Shown piece by piece: positions 33,787 to 43,500 of a stretch of DNA of 45,047 bases (positions within the stretch are counted from its first letter, which is position 1; every line of letters starts with the position of its first letter). The notes under the pieces are model-generated. The model made no database searches. It saw only the letters and a list, made by a program, of their open reading frames with translations, and was not told where the DNA came from. Origin of the DNA: Massilibacteroides sp. (GTDB taxonomy: Bacteria > Bacteroidota > Bacteroidia > Bacteroidales > Tannerellaceae). The position numbers were made by a program, and so were the translations under genes. The stretch covers positions 6,872 to 51,918 of the forward strand of contig JAQVZS010000008.1 of NCBI GenBank assembly GCA_028708075.1. The letters are read 5' to 3'.

Positions 33787-35151
33787 ATGAATATGAAAAA
33801 AATTTCCCGCCGTCAATTTATGACTACTGCATCTGCCGTAACTTTAGGGGTAGTAGCAACAAATAATGTGTCAGCTTTTGAGAAGATTTCTTCTTCAGCG
33901 AACACGTTAGCTATAGCTGGGGGAACACCGGTTAGGCAAAATAAAACGTGGCCTAAATGGCCGCAGGCTGATGAGAAGGTAATAGAGTCCGTAACAAAAA
34001 CTACGCGGAGTGGCATTTGGTGTAGAATTGATTCGCCCAATGGAACGGTTCCGACTTTTGAAAAAGAATATGCATCCTTAATGGGAGCAAAATATTGTGT
34101 AGCAACAGGTTCCGGAACGCAATCTCTTCATACTTGCGTGGAAGCGTTGGGTATCGGCCCCGGTGATGAAGTAATAACTTCGCCATATACCGATATGGGA
34201 ACAATTTCAGGGATATTATCTGCGAGAGCTTTACCTGTTTTGGCGGATATTGACAGAGAATCATTTCAATTGGATCCGAAAATCGTCGAACGCCTTATAA
34301 CTCCTAATACAAAAGCAATCATTCCAGTTCATATTATGGGACAACCTTGTGATTTGGACAGTATTATGGCAATAGCTAAAAAACATAATTTATATGTAAT
34401 TGAAGATGCCTGCCAAGCTCATTTAGCGCAATTCAGGGGAAAGAGATTAGGGACTATCGGTGATGTCGGATGCTTCAGTCATCAATCTTCTAAAACAATA
34501 CCATGCGGTGAAGGTGGATCTATAATTGGGGACAATGAAGAGCTTATGGATCAATGCTATACAGTAATGAATCATGGGACGAATAAAAAAGGAAGAAGCA
34601 TAACAATCGGTCCAAAATACCGGATGAATGAGTTTGAAGGAGCAGTGTTGTTGGCTCAATTGCCTAAAGCTATTGAACGGTGGAAACGTAGAAATGAAAA
34701 TGCAGCCTATTTGACCGCAAAATTAAAATCTTGTCCAGGTGTGGTACCTCAAAAATTATATGACGGGACTGAAAGTGGATCTTTCTATTTATATACCATG
34801 GGTTATCGAAAAGAACATTTTAATAATGTTGACCGTGCTGTTTTTCTCAAAGCTTTAGCTGCAGAGGGAATAAACTTAAGTCCTTATATTGCGAATGGTC
34901 TACATCGTGAATCATGGGTCGATCATATTCTCGGGTTGAGAGTCTATCAAGCAATGTACTCTCCTGCACGATTAAAGCAATATAAAGAAGAGTTGCAATG
35001 TCCTGTTTGTGATAAAGTTTGCAATGAAGAAATGTTGATGTTGTGGGCTTCAGGGCCTTTGTTAGGGACTAAAAAAGACATGGATGACATTGTGGATGCT
35101 ATCATGAAACTATACGAAAATAAGGATCAATTAAGTAAAGTGCAGTTATAG
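33787..35151 (+). CDS. Tat-exported DegT/DnrJ/EryC1/StrS-type PLP aminotransferase
   Basis: A 454-residue protein with a twin-arginine signal (KISRRQFMTTASAVTLG; cleavage near NVSA-FE, residue 30). The rest is a complete sugar-aminotransferase fold: ATGSGTQSLHTCVEALGIGPGDEV, then VIEDACQAH (Asp207 for the PLP ring nitrogen), and Lys236 in SHQSSKTIPCGEGGS, the internal aldimine lysine. The family moves amino groups between glutamate and keto-sugars in cytoplasmic nucleotide-sugar pathways. Export by Tat, which carries folded cofactor proteins, places this one in the periplasm, an unusual site. A Cys pair late in the chain (CPVCDKVC) could bind metal or form a disulfide. Next gene starts 52 bases later. 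Confidence 0.88.
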   Translation: MNMKKISRRQFMTTASAVTLGVVATNNVSAFEKISSSANTLAIAGGTPVRQNKTWPKWPQADEKVIESVTKTTRSGIWCRIDSPNGTVPTFEKEYASLMGAKYCVATGSGTQSLHTCVEALGIGPGDEVITSPYTDMGTISGILSARALPVLADIDRESFQLDPKIVERLITPNTKAIIPVHIMGQPCDLDSIMAIAKKHNLYVIEDACQAHLAQFRGKRLGTIGDVGCFSHQSSKTIPCGEGGSIIGDNEELMDQCYTVMNHGTNKKGRSITIGPKYRMNEFEGAVLLAQLPKAIERWKRRNENAAYLTAKLKSCPGVVPQKLYDGTESGSFYLYTMGYRKEHFNNVDRAVFLKALAAEGINLSPYIANGLHRESWVDHILGLRVYQAMYSPARLKQYKEELQCPVCDKVCNEEMLMLWASGPLLGTKKDMDDIVDAIMKLYENKDQLSKVQL

Positions 35152-35203
35152 TAGATTAGCAGTTTTTAATAGAAGATAGTTTACACCGGTAAAATCTAAG
35201 TAT

Positions 35204-36655
35204 ATGAAATCAAATAATGATAATAATTGTATGAACACCGAATTGACAAGACGTCAATTTATTAAAAAAAGTTCATTTGTCAGTATGGGGCTTATTTCTG
35301 GATTGGGTGTAACTTCTTCTATTTTTGCAGCGAATAAGACTCAGCTAACGAATCTTGAACATTCGGATGAGTCCACAATTTCAATCTCTACATTTGATAT
35401 GGATGCAACCCCTCCTGTTGGTTCCGATTTGGCTTACGACGTGATGAAAGGCGTTTGGGATTTGGGACTCCGGGCTAAAGGATTAGTGTTAACAGGGTGT
35501 GGATACCCAATTGTTCTATGTGCAATCGATTGGATCGGCATAGGAAATGAAAGTTATGATATCTTTCGTGAAAAGATGGCAGAAGCAGCGGGAACAGTTC
35601 CAGAGAGGGTCGCATTGCATACACTACATCAGCATGATTCTGTTTGGTGCGATTTTGGTGCTGAAAAAATACTACGAGAGAATGATATAGATCCTCAGTG
35701 TTTTGATGGTACATTCGCGCGTTCTTTTTTAGATCAACTATGTGTGAGAATAAGGAAGTCTATATCAGAAACAAAAAAAATTTCACATGTGGGGTTTGGT
35801 GAAGCTCCGGTTAAAAAAGTAGCTTCGAATAGAAGAATTTTTATGCCGGATGGTCATGTTGAAGAAAGATGGACTGCGTGTACAGATGAAAAACTCCGTC
35901 AAGAACCTGAAGGGATTATTGATCCGATACTATCTTTAATTAGTTTTTGGGACGAAAATAGGCCGGTAGCTGTTTTGAGTTACTATGCTACTCACCCACA
36001 GAGTTATTACAGAACAGGAATAGCCAACCCTGATTTTCCGGGCTTAGCCCGTTTTATTCGCCAAGCAGCATTACCTGAAGCATTAATGATTCATTTTAAT
36101 GGAGCAGGAGGAGATGTTGGTGCAGGAAAATATAATGATGGCTCAAAAGAAAACAGGCTTATTTTAGCAAGTCGTTTGGTAGACGGTATGGAAATGGCTT
36201 GGAATAATACTGATAAATTTCCTCTTACGAAAGATTTTATTACGTGGAAAGTTGCCAAATTGACTTTACCTCCGGCGGTGTATTTATCTAAACTTAAAGA
36301 ACAATTAGCTTTAGATAAATCTTTATATCTTGAAAACAGAGATTATGCACGGAAAATGGCTTGGTATAGTCGTTGTCTCGCCGGTAAGACAATTGATGTT
36401 TCTTGCTTATCTATTGGTAAGTTAAGAGTGCTCCACATGCCGGCAGAATTATTTGTCGAATATCAGTTAACTGCAAAATCTATGCGTCCTGATTTGAAAA
36501 TTGTTATAGCTGCTTACGGAGATTATGGTCCTGGATATATTTGTACCGAATTAGCCATGAAACAAGGGGGGTATGAAACAACTGATCGTGCATGTAACGT
36601 AGCTCCGGATAGTGAAAAAGCTATCATAAATGTATTCGCAAAATTATTGAGTTAA
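35204..36655 (+). CDS. Tat-exported neutral-ceramidase-fold protein
   Basis: A 483-residue protein with a Tat motif (LTRRQFIKKSSF; the ATG at 35234 gives a more compact signal than the one at 35204). The body resembles the N-terminal domain of neutral/alkaline ceramidases: DMDATPPVGSD, HTLHQHDSVW (metal-binding His cluster), SYYATHPQSYYRTG and FNGAGGDVGAG. In true ceramidases the last motif holds the nucleophile Ser (GDVSPN); here it is Gly, so ceramide cleavage is doubtful. Such proteins recur in polysaccharide loci with unknown roles. A sugar ester or amide is one possibility. Confidence 0.8.
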   Translation: MKSNNDNNCMNTELTRRQFIKKSSFVSMGLISGLGVTSSIFAANKTQLTNLEHSDESTISISTFDMDATPPVGSDLAYDVMKGVWDLGLRAKGLVLTGCGYPIVLCAIDWIGIGNESYDIFREKMAEAAGTVPERVALHTLHQHDSVWCDFGAEKILRENDIDPQCFDGTFARSFLDQLCVRIRKSISETKKISHVGFGEAPVKKVASNRRIFMPDGHVEERWTACTDEKLRQEPEGIIDPILSLISFWDENRPVAVLSYYATHPQSYYRTGIANPDFPGLARFIRQAALPEALMIHFNGAGGDVGAGKYNDGSKENRLILASRLVDGMEMAWNNTDKFPLTKDFITWKVAKLTLPPAVYLSKLKEQLALDKSLYLENRDYARKMAWYSRCLAGKTIDVSCLSIGKLRVLHMPAELFVEYQLTAKSMRPDLKIVIAAYGDYGPGYICTELAMKQGGYETTDRACNVAPDSEKAIINVFAKLLS

Positions 36656-36693
36656 AACATAGTTTTAATCCTAATCATCATATTGTTTTTTTT

Positions 36694-38733
36694 ATGAAGA
36701 CTATTTATACAATTTTATTGATCATAATCTCTCCGTTCTCATTATTACAAGCATCAATCAAATCTTGCTATGCGATTTTTGATGCGGATACTTTGAAAAT
36801 CGGGAATACTTTGATTGAACGCAAATTTCTGTGGAATGCTGGAAACTTACAAACATATAGTATTACGGATAAGACTAATAATCAAATATGGTATAACCAG
36901 AAAAATATAGCAGACTTTTTTGTACCTAAAGAAACTGAAGCTGCAACCAATGGAAGATGGAGTGTCAGAGATGTAGAATCATCTATAGTTTCTTTGCACA
37001 AGGAAGTCGTAATTGAATATTCAATTGGTCGTTTGGATGTTAAAAGGGTTTACCGCATTTATCCTGATTGTCCGGCAATTGCTATTGATACATATCTAAA
37101 AGGAAGTACTCCGGGTACTTGGTCAGTTCATCAAAAGGATTTATCAAGTTTAAAGCATATCGAGACGTTAAATATTCTGACACAAAAAGACGAAATCCCT
37201 GTTTTAGATCAGATATCTTTTTCTGGAAAACATTGGCATATTCAATCTGTGGAATTTTTTGATATAACAGATTATTATAACACATTGGTTCGCCCTGTAG
37301 AGTGTTTAGCGTATAATGAGAATACATGTAGGGGAAATTTGTTGTTTTTTAATAATTTGAATTTGGATAAAGGGCTTTTCTTTTTAAAAGAAGCACCTTG
37401 CTCAGGAGTCCAATTGGCATATCCGGGTGCTGATTTTATTACTAGTCCCGGTGGGATTAAAACAATTGGTTTAGGGTTATATCCTTCTGATTTACGTTTT
37501 GATGAATGGACAAAAGCTTATAGTATTGTAACGGGGGTTTATGCGGGTGGCGAATTGGAGCGTTTAGTAGCATTACGTAAATACCAGAAAAAAGTTCGCA
37601 GTCAGCAAAGTTCAAGAGATGATATGATTATGCTAAACACTTGGGGCGATAGAGGTGATTTAAATCGATTAACAGAATCCTTTTGCCTTCAAGAAATTGA
37701 GAAATGTGCGAAATTAGGGATTACACATTTTCAACTTGACTATGGTTGGTCTGATGGAAAAGATCCCGGAAGTTATAAAAATGTATATAAAAATCCGTTT
37801 TTTTGGACTCCGGATAAAAATTTGTATCCTAATGGACTAAAACCTTTGGTTGATAAAGGGCGAGAATTAGGTGTTGAGATTTGTTTGTTTATAAATCCCA
37901 GTTTTGAATATAGCTATAACGATTGGGAAAAAGATGCTAATTCAATCATTAATTTGTATAAAACATACGGCATTCGTACCTACAAGATCGATGGTGTTTT
38001 ATTAACTAATAAGTTAAGTGAAACTCGATTTAGAATGATGCTTGATAAAATTTTAAGTGAAACGAATAATGAAGTTGTCTTTAATTTAGATGTGACTGCT
38101 GGACAACGCGGAGGCTATTTTTATTTTAACGAATACGGAAATGCTTTTTTAGAAAATAGATATACTGATTGGGGTAATTATTATCCTTTTTGGACTTTGC
38201 GAAATTTATGGATGCTTTCAAAATTTGTACCTGCTGAAAAATTGCAAATTGAATTTTTAAATAAATGGAGAAACCAGGAAAAATACGGAAGTGATCCTTT
38301 TGCTCCGATAAATTATTCTTTTGATTATTTGTTTGCTATAACAATGTCTGCTCAACCTTTAGCTTGGTTTGATGCAACCGGGTTACCCGATGATGCGTTT
38401 AAAATAAAAAAAATGATATCTCAATATAAGGATGTTCAAGCAAATTTTCATAAAGGGATTATTTTACCTGTTGGCTCAGAACCTTCAGGAAAGGCATGGA
38501 CAGGATTTCAATCAATTCAAGGAAATGAAGGATATTTGTTGGTATACAGGGAATATACTCCGACAAACCAAGGACGTATAAAAACATATCTGAAAGAAAA
38601 CGCAGAAGTAGAGTTTGTTCCTTTGATAGGTGAAGGACGAAGATTTAAAACGCGCGTTTCTCCTGAAGGAGAAATCACTCTCTCTCTTTCGCATGAAAAT
38701 AGTTTTGTAATGTATAAGTACAAAATTAAATAA
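36694..38733 (+). CDS. Exported GH36-like (alpha-galactosidase/alpha-GalNAc-ase type) enzyme
   Basis: A 679-residue protein with a signal peptide (LLQASI, residue ~20). It has an N-terminal beta-sandwich (~25-280), then a TIM barrel (~300-590) with FQLDYGWSDG, ICLFINPSFEYS and nucleophile candidate Asp433 in TYKIDGV; acid/base candidate Asp492 in RYTDWGN. A C-terminal beta domain follows. It is far from the GH36 at 7459 and lacks its KWDCN motif, so it belongs to a different subfamily. Alpha-linked galactose or GalNAc is a likely target. It begins 38 bases after the ceramidase-fold gene, in the same operon. Confidence 0.8.
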   Translation: MKTIYTILLIIISPFSLLQASIKSCYAIFDADTLKIGNTLIERKFLWNAGNLQTYSITDKTNNQIWYNQKNIADFFVPKETEAATNGRWSVRDVESSIVSLHKEVVIEYSIGRLDVKRVYRIYPDCPAIAIDTYLKGSTPGTWSVHQKDLSSLKHIETLNILTQKDEIPVLDQISFSGKHWHIQSVEFFDITDYYNTLVRPVECLAYNENTCRGNLLFFNNLNLDKGLFFLKEAPCSGVQLAYPGADFITSPGGIKTIGLGLYPSDLRFDEWTKAYSIVTGVYAGGELERLVALRKYQKKVRSQQSSRDDMIMLNTWGDRGDLNRLTESFCLQEIEKCAKLGITHFQLDYGWSDGKDPGSYKNVYKNPFFWTPDKNLYPNGLKPLVDKGRELGVEICLFINPSFEYSYNDWEKDANSIINLYKTYGIRTYKIDGVLLTNKLSETRFRMMLDKILSETNNEVVFNLDVTAGQRGGYFYFNEYGNAFLENRYTDWGNYYPFWTLRNLWMLSKFVPAEKLQIEFLNKWRNQEKYGSDPFAPINYSFDYLFAITMSAQPLAWFDATGLPDDAFKIKKMISQYKDVQANFHKGIILPVGSEPSGKAWTGFQSIQGNEGYLLVYREYTPTNQGRIKTYLKENAEVEFVPLIGEGRRFKTRVSPEGEITLSLSHENSFVMYKYKIK

Positions 38734-38890
38734 GTTTTTTAGGCGTGTAGTGTAGACAAACCATACGACATACTGGCAATTTTATGTTTCTAAATTATGC
38801 TTTTTAATTTGGATATGCACTTTGTATACCTTTCATTTCCCTCTTTGATAAATTCAGATACGGATTAGATAAATAAAAACAAATAAGAAA

Positions 38891-40285
38891 ATGAATAATA
38901 ATCGTCGAAATTTTTTGAAAAAATCGCTTCTGGGAACTCTATCATTAGGGATAGGGTCTATAAATGATGAAGCTTATTCAAGGATTTTAAATCAGTCAGA
39001 TTTAAGTGTAACTCTTGGAAAAGGGCAATCTGTAATGGGATTAAGATGTTCGGCTTTAGATACCGTAAGAATTGCTGTAATTGGATTAGGACGAGGAGGA
39101 AGCGCTGTTAGTCGATTAGCAAGAATAGAAGGAACACAAATTGTTGTAATAGACGATTTAGTTCCTGAACGGATTGCAAATGCTCAAAAAACCTTAATAG
39201 AAGCTGGGCGCTCTGAAGCGATAGCTTATTCGCAGGAAGATGATTGGATGAAAATATGTGAACGGGACGATATAGATCTAATTTATAATGCAACTCCATG
39301 GGATTTACATGTCCCTATTGCTGTATATGCAATGAGACATGGTAAACATGTTGCGATAGAAGTTCCTGCAGCCTTAACTATTGTTGATTGTTGGAAATTG
39401 GTTGATACAGCAGAAGAAACACAGCGACATTGCATGATGTTAGAAAATTGTTGTTATGACTTTTTCGAATTAACTACGCTAAACATGGAAAGACAAGGCC
39501 TGTTTGGAGAGGTTTTTTATGGAGAATGTGCTTATATTCATGATTTGCGGATGCAATTAGATCGTAGTGACAGTTATCATAATACTTGGCGGGTAAAATA
39601 TTATACAAAACATACAGGAAACCCATATCCAACACATGGCTTAGGCCCTATTGCCCAACTATTAAAGATTAATAGAGGAGATCGTTTTGATTATCTGACT
39701 TCTATGTCGACAGATCAAAGGAATTTGACTTTAGCTGCTATAAATAAATTTGGGAGTGATTCAATAGAGGCTAAGGCAAAATATATGTTGGGCGACATGA
39801 ATGTATCATTAATTCGGACGATTAGCGGAAAAACTGTAATGATTCAGCATGATGTAACGAGTCCAAGGCCGTATGACCGGATTCATAAAATAAGTGGGAC
39901 AAAAGGCTATGCTGTAAAATATCCTGAAGCAAAAATAGCTCTTGATCCTGACGCTCACGAGTTTCTTGATGCTGACAATTTTAAATCTTTATCAGAAAAA
40001 TATGCACATCCATTGTCAAAATATATTGGAGAAAAAGCTAAGAAGATTGGAGGACATGGGGGCATGGATTATATTATGGATTGGAGACTAATTTATTGCT
40101 TACGTCATGGGTTGCCATTGGATCAAGATGTCTATGATGCGGCTACGTGGTCCAGTATTGTGGAATTAAGTGAAAAATCAGTATTAAATAGAAGTCAGCC
40201 GATTGATGTTCCCGACTTCACCCGTGGCAAATGGAAATCTGCACAACCCTGGCCTATTATTGATATGGAGAATGTTTTCTGTTAG
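38891..40285 (+). CDS. Tat-exported GH109-like NAD-dependent glycosidase (Gfo/Idh/MocA fold)
   Basis: A 464-residue protein with a Tat signal (NNRRNFLKKSLLGTL). The NAD-binding fold is at ~58-190 (RIAVIGLGRGGSA, then EVPAALTIVDCW), followed by the C-terminal alpha/beta domain (ENCCYDFFELTTLNMERQGLFGE, YPTHGLGPIAQLL, GGHGGMDY). These motifs fit GH109, in which tightly bound NAD oxidises C3 of the sugar, assists bond cleavage, then reduces it again. The known activity is alpha-N-acetylgalactosaminidase. It could also act as a 3-dehydrogenase. A 157-base gap precedes it, with a loose TAccTTTC box. Confidence 0.85.
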   Translation: MNNNRRNFLKKSLLGTLSLGIGSINDEAYSRILNQSDLSVTLGKGQSVMGLRCSALDTVRIAVIGLGRGGSAVSRLARIEGTQIVVIDDLVPERIANAQKTLIEAGRSEAIAYSQEDDWMKICERDDIDLIYNATPWDLHVPIAVYAMRHGKHVAIEVPAALTIVDCWKLVDTAEETQRHCMMLENCCYDFFELTTLNMERQGLFGEVFYGECAYIHDLRMQLDRSDSYHNTWRVKYYTKHTGNPYPTHGLGPIAQLLKINRGDRFDYLTSMSTDQRNLTLAAINKFGSDSIEAKAKYMLGDMNVSLIRTISGKTVMIQHDVTSPRPYDRIHKISGTKGYAVKYPEAKIALDPDAHEFLDADNFKSLSEKYAHPLSKYIGEKAKKIGGHGGMDYIMDWRLIYCLRHGLPLDQDVYDAATWSSIVELSEKSVLNRSQPIDVPDFTRGKWKSAQPWPIIDMENVFC

Positions 40286-40398
40286 TGAATGCATCGTATA
40301 TAATTCTATCAAAGTTTTTAAAGAACATTTAATTATGAATAAAACACATAATAACCTTAAATAATAGAGTATGGAAACATTAAAATAAAAATCACCCC

Positions 40399-40419
40399 TT
40401 CCCTTTATATAAAAGGGAA
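40399..40419. repeat. Hairpin in susC leader
   Basis: TTCCCTTT and AAAGGGAA form a perfect 8-bp stem with a 5-base loop. No T-run follows. Confidence 0.5.
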
Positions 40420-40440
40420 AATAAACAATACTGATTTTAG

Positions 40441-40458
40441 TATTAGTTTTTACTAATA
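40441..40458. repeat. Inverted repeat in susC leader
   Basis: TATTAG and CTAATA flank a 6-base spacer, about 92 bases before the susC ATG. It may be a dimer binding site or a short hairpin. Confidence 0.4.
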
Positions 40459-40549
40459 GTGCAGATGGAACAGGTGCTTTTATCAATATTAATTGATAAC
40501 TATAGATTGCTAACAATTATATACCACAAAAACGTTAAACGATGAATGT

Positions 40550-43500
40550 ATGAAAAAGTTTTTATTAGAATTGATGTCTTTTCTTTTCTGTATTTGTATA
40601 ATACATGCACAGAATTTGAATATTAAAGGACTGGTAGTTGATAGCCAGGGTGAACCAATCATTGGTGCATCCATTCGACTTAAGTCTAATCATTTAATGG
40701 GTACTATCTCAGATATGGATGGTAATTTTTTATTTGACAACATTTCACCCAACGATGTACTTATTGTATCTTATGTCGGATATATGACGACGGAATTTCC
40801 GATAAACTCTCAATCTGTTTTAAAAATAGTATTGAAAGAAGATGCAAAGAGTTTAGACGAAGTTGTTGTTGTTGGATATGGTACGCAGAAAAAAGTAAAC
40901 TTAACGGGATCAGTTTCTTCTGTTGATATTTCAAAATTAGCTGAAACAAGGCCAATTATCAGTGTTTCTTCCGGTTTAGCAGGTCTTGTCCCCGGTTTAT
41001 ATGTGAAATCATCTAGTAACGCTCCGGGAAATGAAGCTTCAGTATTGGTTAGAGGACAAGGAACATTAAACAATTCATCACCATTAATAATAATTGATGG
41101 TGCGGAAAGTAGTTTTGATCATGTATCTCCACAAGATATTGCTTCAATTTCCGTCTTAAAAGACGCTGCATCTTCCGCTATTTACGGTTCGCGTGCAGCA
41201 AACGGTGTAATCCTAATTACTACGAAACAAGGTGAAAAAGGGAAACTCTCTGTTAATTACGATGGTTATGTTTCGCTTCAATCTGTTTCAAATAAAATAG
41301 ATTTTGTAAGTAGTAATGCGGATTATATGGAATTGCAAAATGAAGCGATGAAAAACTCTAATCAAACCCCCAAATTTACACAGGCAAATATTGATGAATG
41401 GAGAACTCATGACGGTGAAAACTCGTTATTATGGCCTTCTACGAATTGGATGGATGCTGCATTTCGTTCAACTTGGACTTCAAATCATAATATTTCGGTT
41501 TCAGGAGGAACGGATAAAATCAAGTCATTTATTTCAGTAAACATTCAAAATACGCCAGGGATTGTTGAAAATACTGGGGCTAAAAAATTTAGAGTACGTT
41601 CTAACAATCAATTAGACGTAACCTCTTGGCTTAAAGTTGGAGTAAATTTAAATGCTTCGCTTACCGATCGGGAACCTGGTGCAGACAGTGGTGTTATAAA
41701 GGATTTTTTCAGTGCATCGAATGCGGTTCCTTCCGTTGTTATAAAGAGTTCTGATGGACGATTTGGTGGGACAAATAATAGCGAAGAAAGTTATGCCGGG
41801 TGTCTTAGTCCTTTAGCTTATCTTTATAAAAACAAGGGGGAAAATAAAGCCAGAAGTTTAGATTCAAGATTTTTTGTAACCTTGACTCCTTTGGATGGAC
41901 TGGTTTTAAATGCATCATATCATTATGATTATTGGGATAATAAAATAGTGTATATTCCTCAACAGGTAGAAGGCTGGAATTTTCAAACAGAAGAGGTAAC
42001 ATATCGTAGTGAACTGCCGACTAAAAGTGTAAAAGATTTTGATAATCGTTCAGTAAGAAATTTTATGGATATTAACGGTTCATATGAAAATACTTTCTTT
42101 GATAAGTTATACGTCAAACTTTTGTTTGGAGGAAGTCAGGAACAATATACGATTGAAAATTTTTCTGCGACAAAATATGGACTAGCTGATAACCAATCAT
42201 TAACACAAATTAATGGTGCGACAGGAGAATCTGTAGCTACCGGAAGTCTTAGTGATTGGGCTATGCGTTCATTTTTTGGACGTGCTAATTTAGCTTGGAA
42301 TGATAGATATCTATTTGAATTTAATTATCGCAGAGACGGTTCTTCTCGTTTTGTCGGTGATAATCGTTGGGGAGGATTCCCTTCTTTTTCTGCAGGATGG
42401 AGAATTTCAGAAGAATCATTTATGAGCGATTTACGCAATTCTTGGCTTAATAATTTAAAATTTAGAGCTTCTTGGGGTTCTTTGGGGAATAATTCTGTTG
42501 GGAATTATGATGCGATAGCTTTATTGTCTTCTTCGCTTTATCCTTTGAATGGTACACCTGTTACCGGATATAGTGCAGGAAACCTTGCTAATGCAAATTT
42601 AAAATGGGAATCTACCTATGTGACTAATATCGGATTGGATTTTGGTATTAATAACAAATTAAATGGGAGTATTGAGCTTTATAGAAAATTAACAAAGGAT
42701 ATTTTAGCTCAATTACCAATACCTCTTGAAGTTGGACTATTGTCAGCTCCTTATCAAAATAGTGCTGAGGTTCTTAACAAGGGAATAGAAATAAATCTGG
42801 GATGGCAAGACAAAATTAACGATGTTGGCTATTATATCAATGGTAATTTCACGTTTAATAAAAATGAAGTGACAAAATTTAAGAAAGGTGAAGCCTCTAT
42901 TAATGGATCTACAATGATAAAAGAAGGTTATGGTATTAATACACAATATGTTAGATTGGTTGATCGAATAGTACAAAACGAGCAAGATTTGGCTGTTGTT
43001 CAAAAAATAATAGATAATGCACCGACAGGTAAAAATCCGTTTCCTGATGGAACGCCTCAATTAGGAGATCTGCTTTATCAAGATACGAATAATGATGGTC
43101 TTATAAACGATAATGACAGAGTTCCTGTCGGACATGGTTCAAATCCTCGATTTTTGTTTGGGTTAACTTTTGGTGCAAATTGGAATGGCTTTGACTTTTC
43201 TTGTCAATTAGATGGTATTTTGGGGATTAATACTTATTTTCAAAACAATTTTTATACGACAAGTATCATGCTTCCTCAAGTTATTAACAAAGATATTGAA
43301 GAAGGGAGATGGTATGAAGGAAGAACGACAGAGGCAACGTTTCCTCGTTTAACGACCTATTCCGTAAACAGAAATGTTCTTAAGAGTGATTTCTGGGTAA
43401 AAGAAAACTCGTATTTGAAAATTAGGAATATTCAGTTAGGTTATACAATACCTGCTAATCTTATATCAAAAACAGGTATCAATAAATTAAGAGTTTATAC

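Larger units (their letters stand above)
40286..40549. other. 264-base leader region before susC
   Basis: No gene is seen. It holds two inverted repeats (40399-40419 and 40441-40458) and no copy of elements A-C or an exact TAnnTTTG box. A long leader before susC is common and can carry regulatory RNA structure. Confidence 0.5.

Noticed and set aside
35204-40285. Glycosphingolipid-degrading system (ceramidase plus alpha-galactosidases)
   Set aside because: Attractive by names, but the ceramidase-fold protein lacks the nucleophile Ser and such proteins recur in ordinary glycan loci, so I do not claim it.
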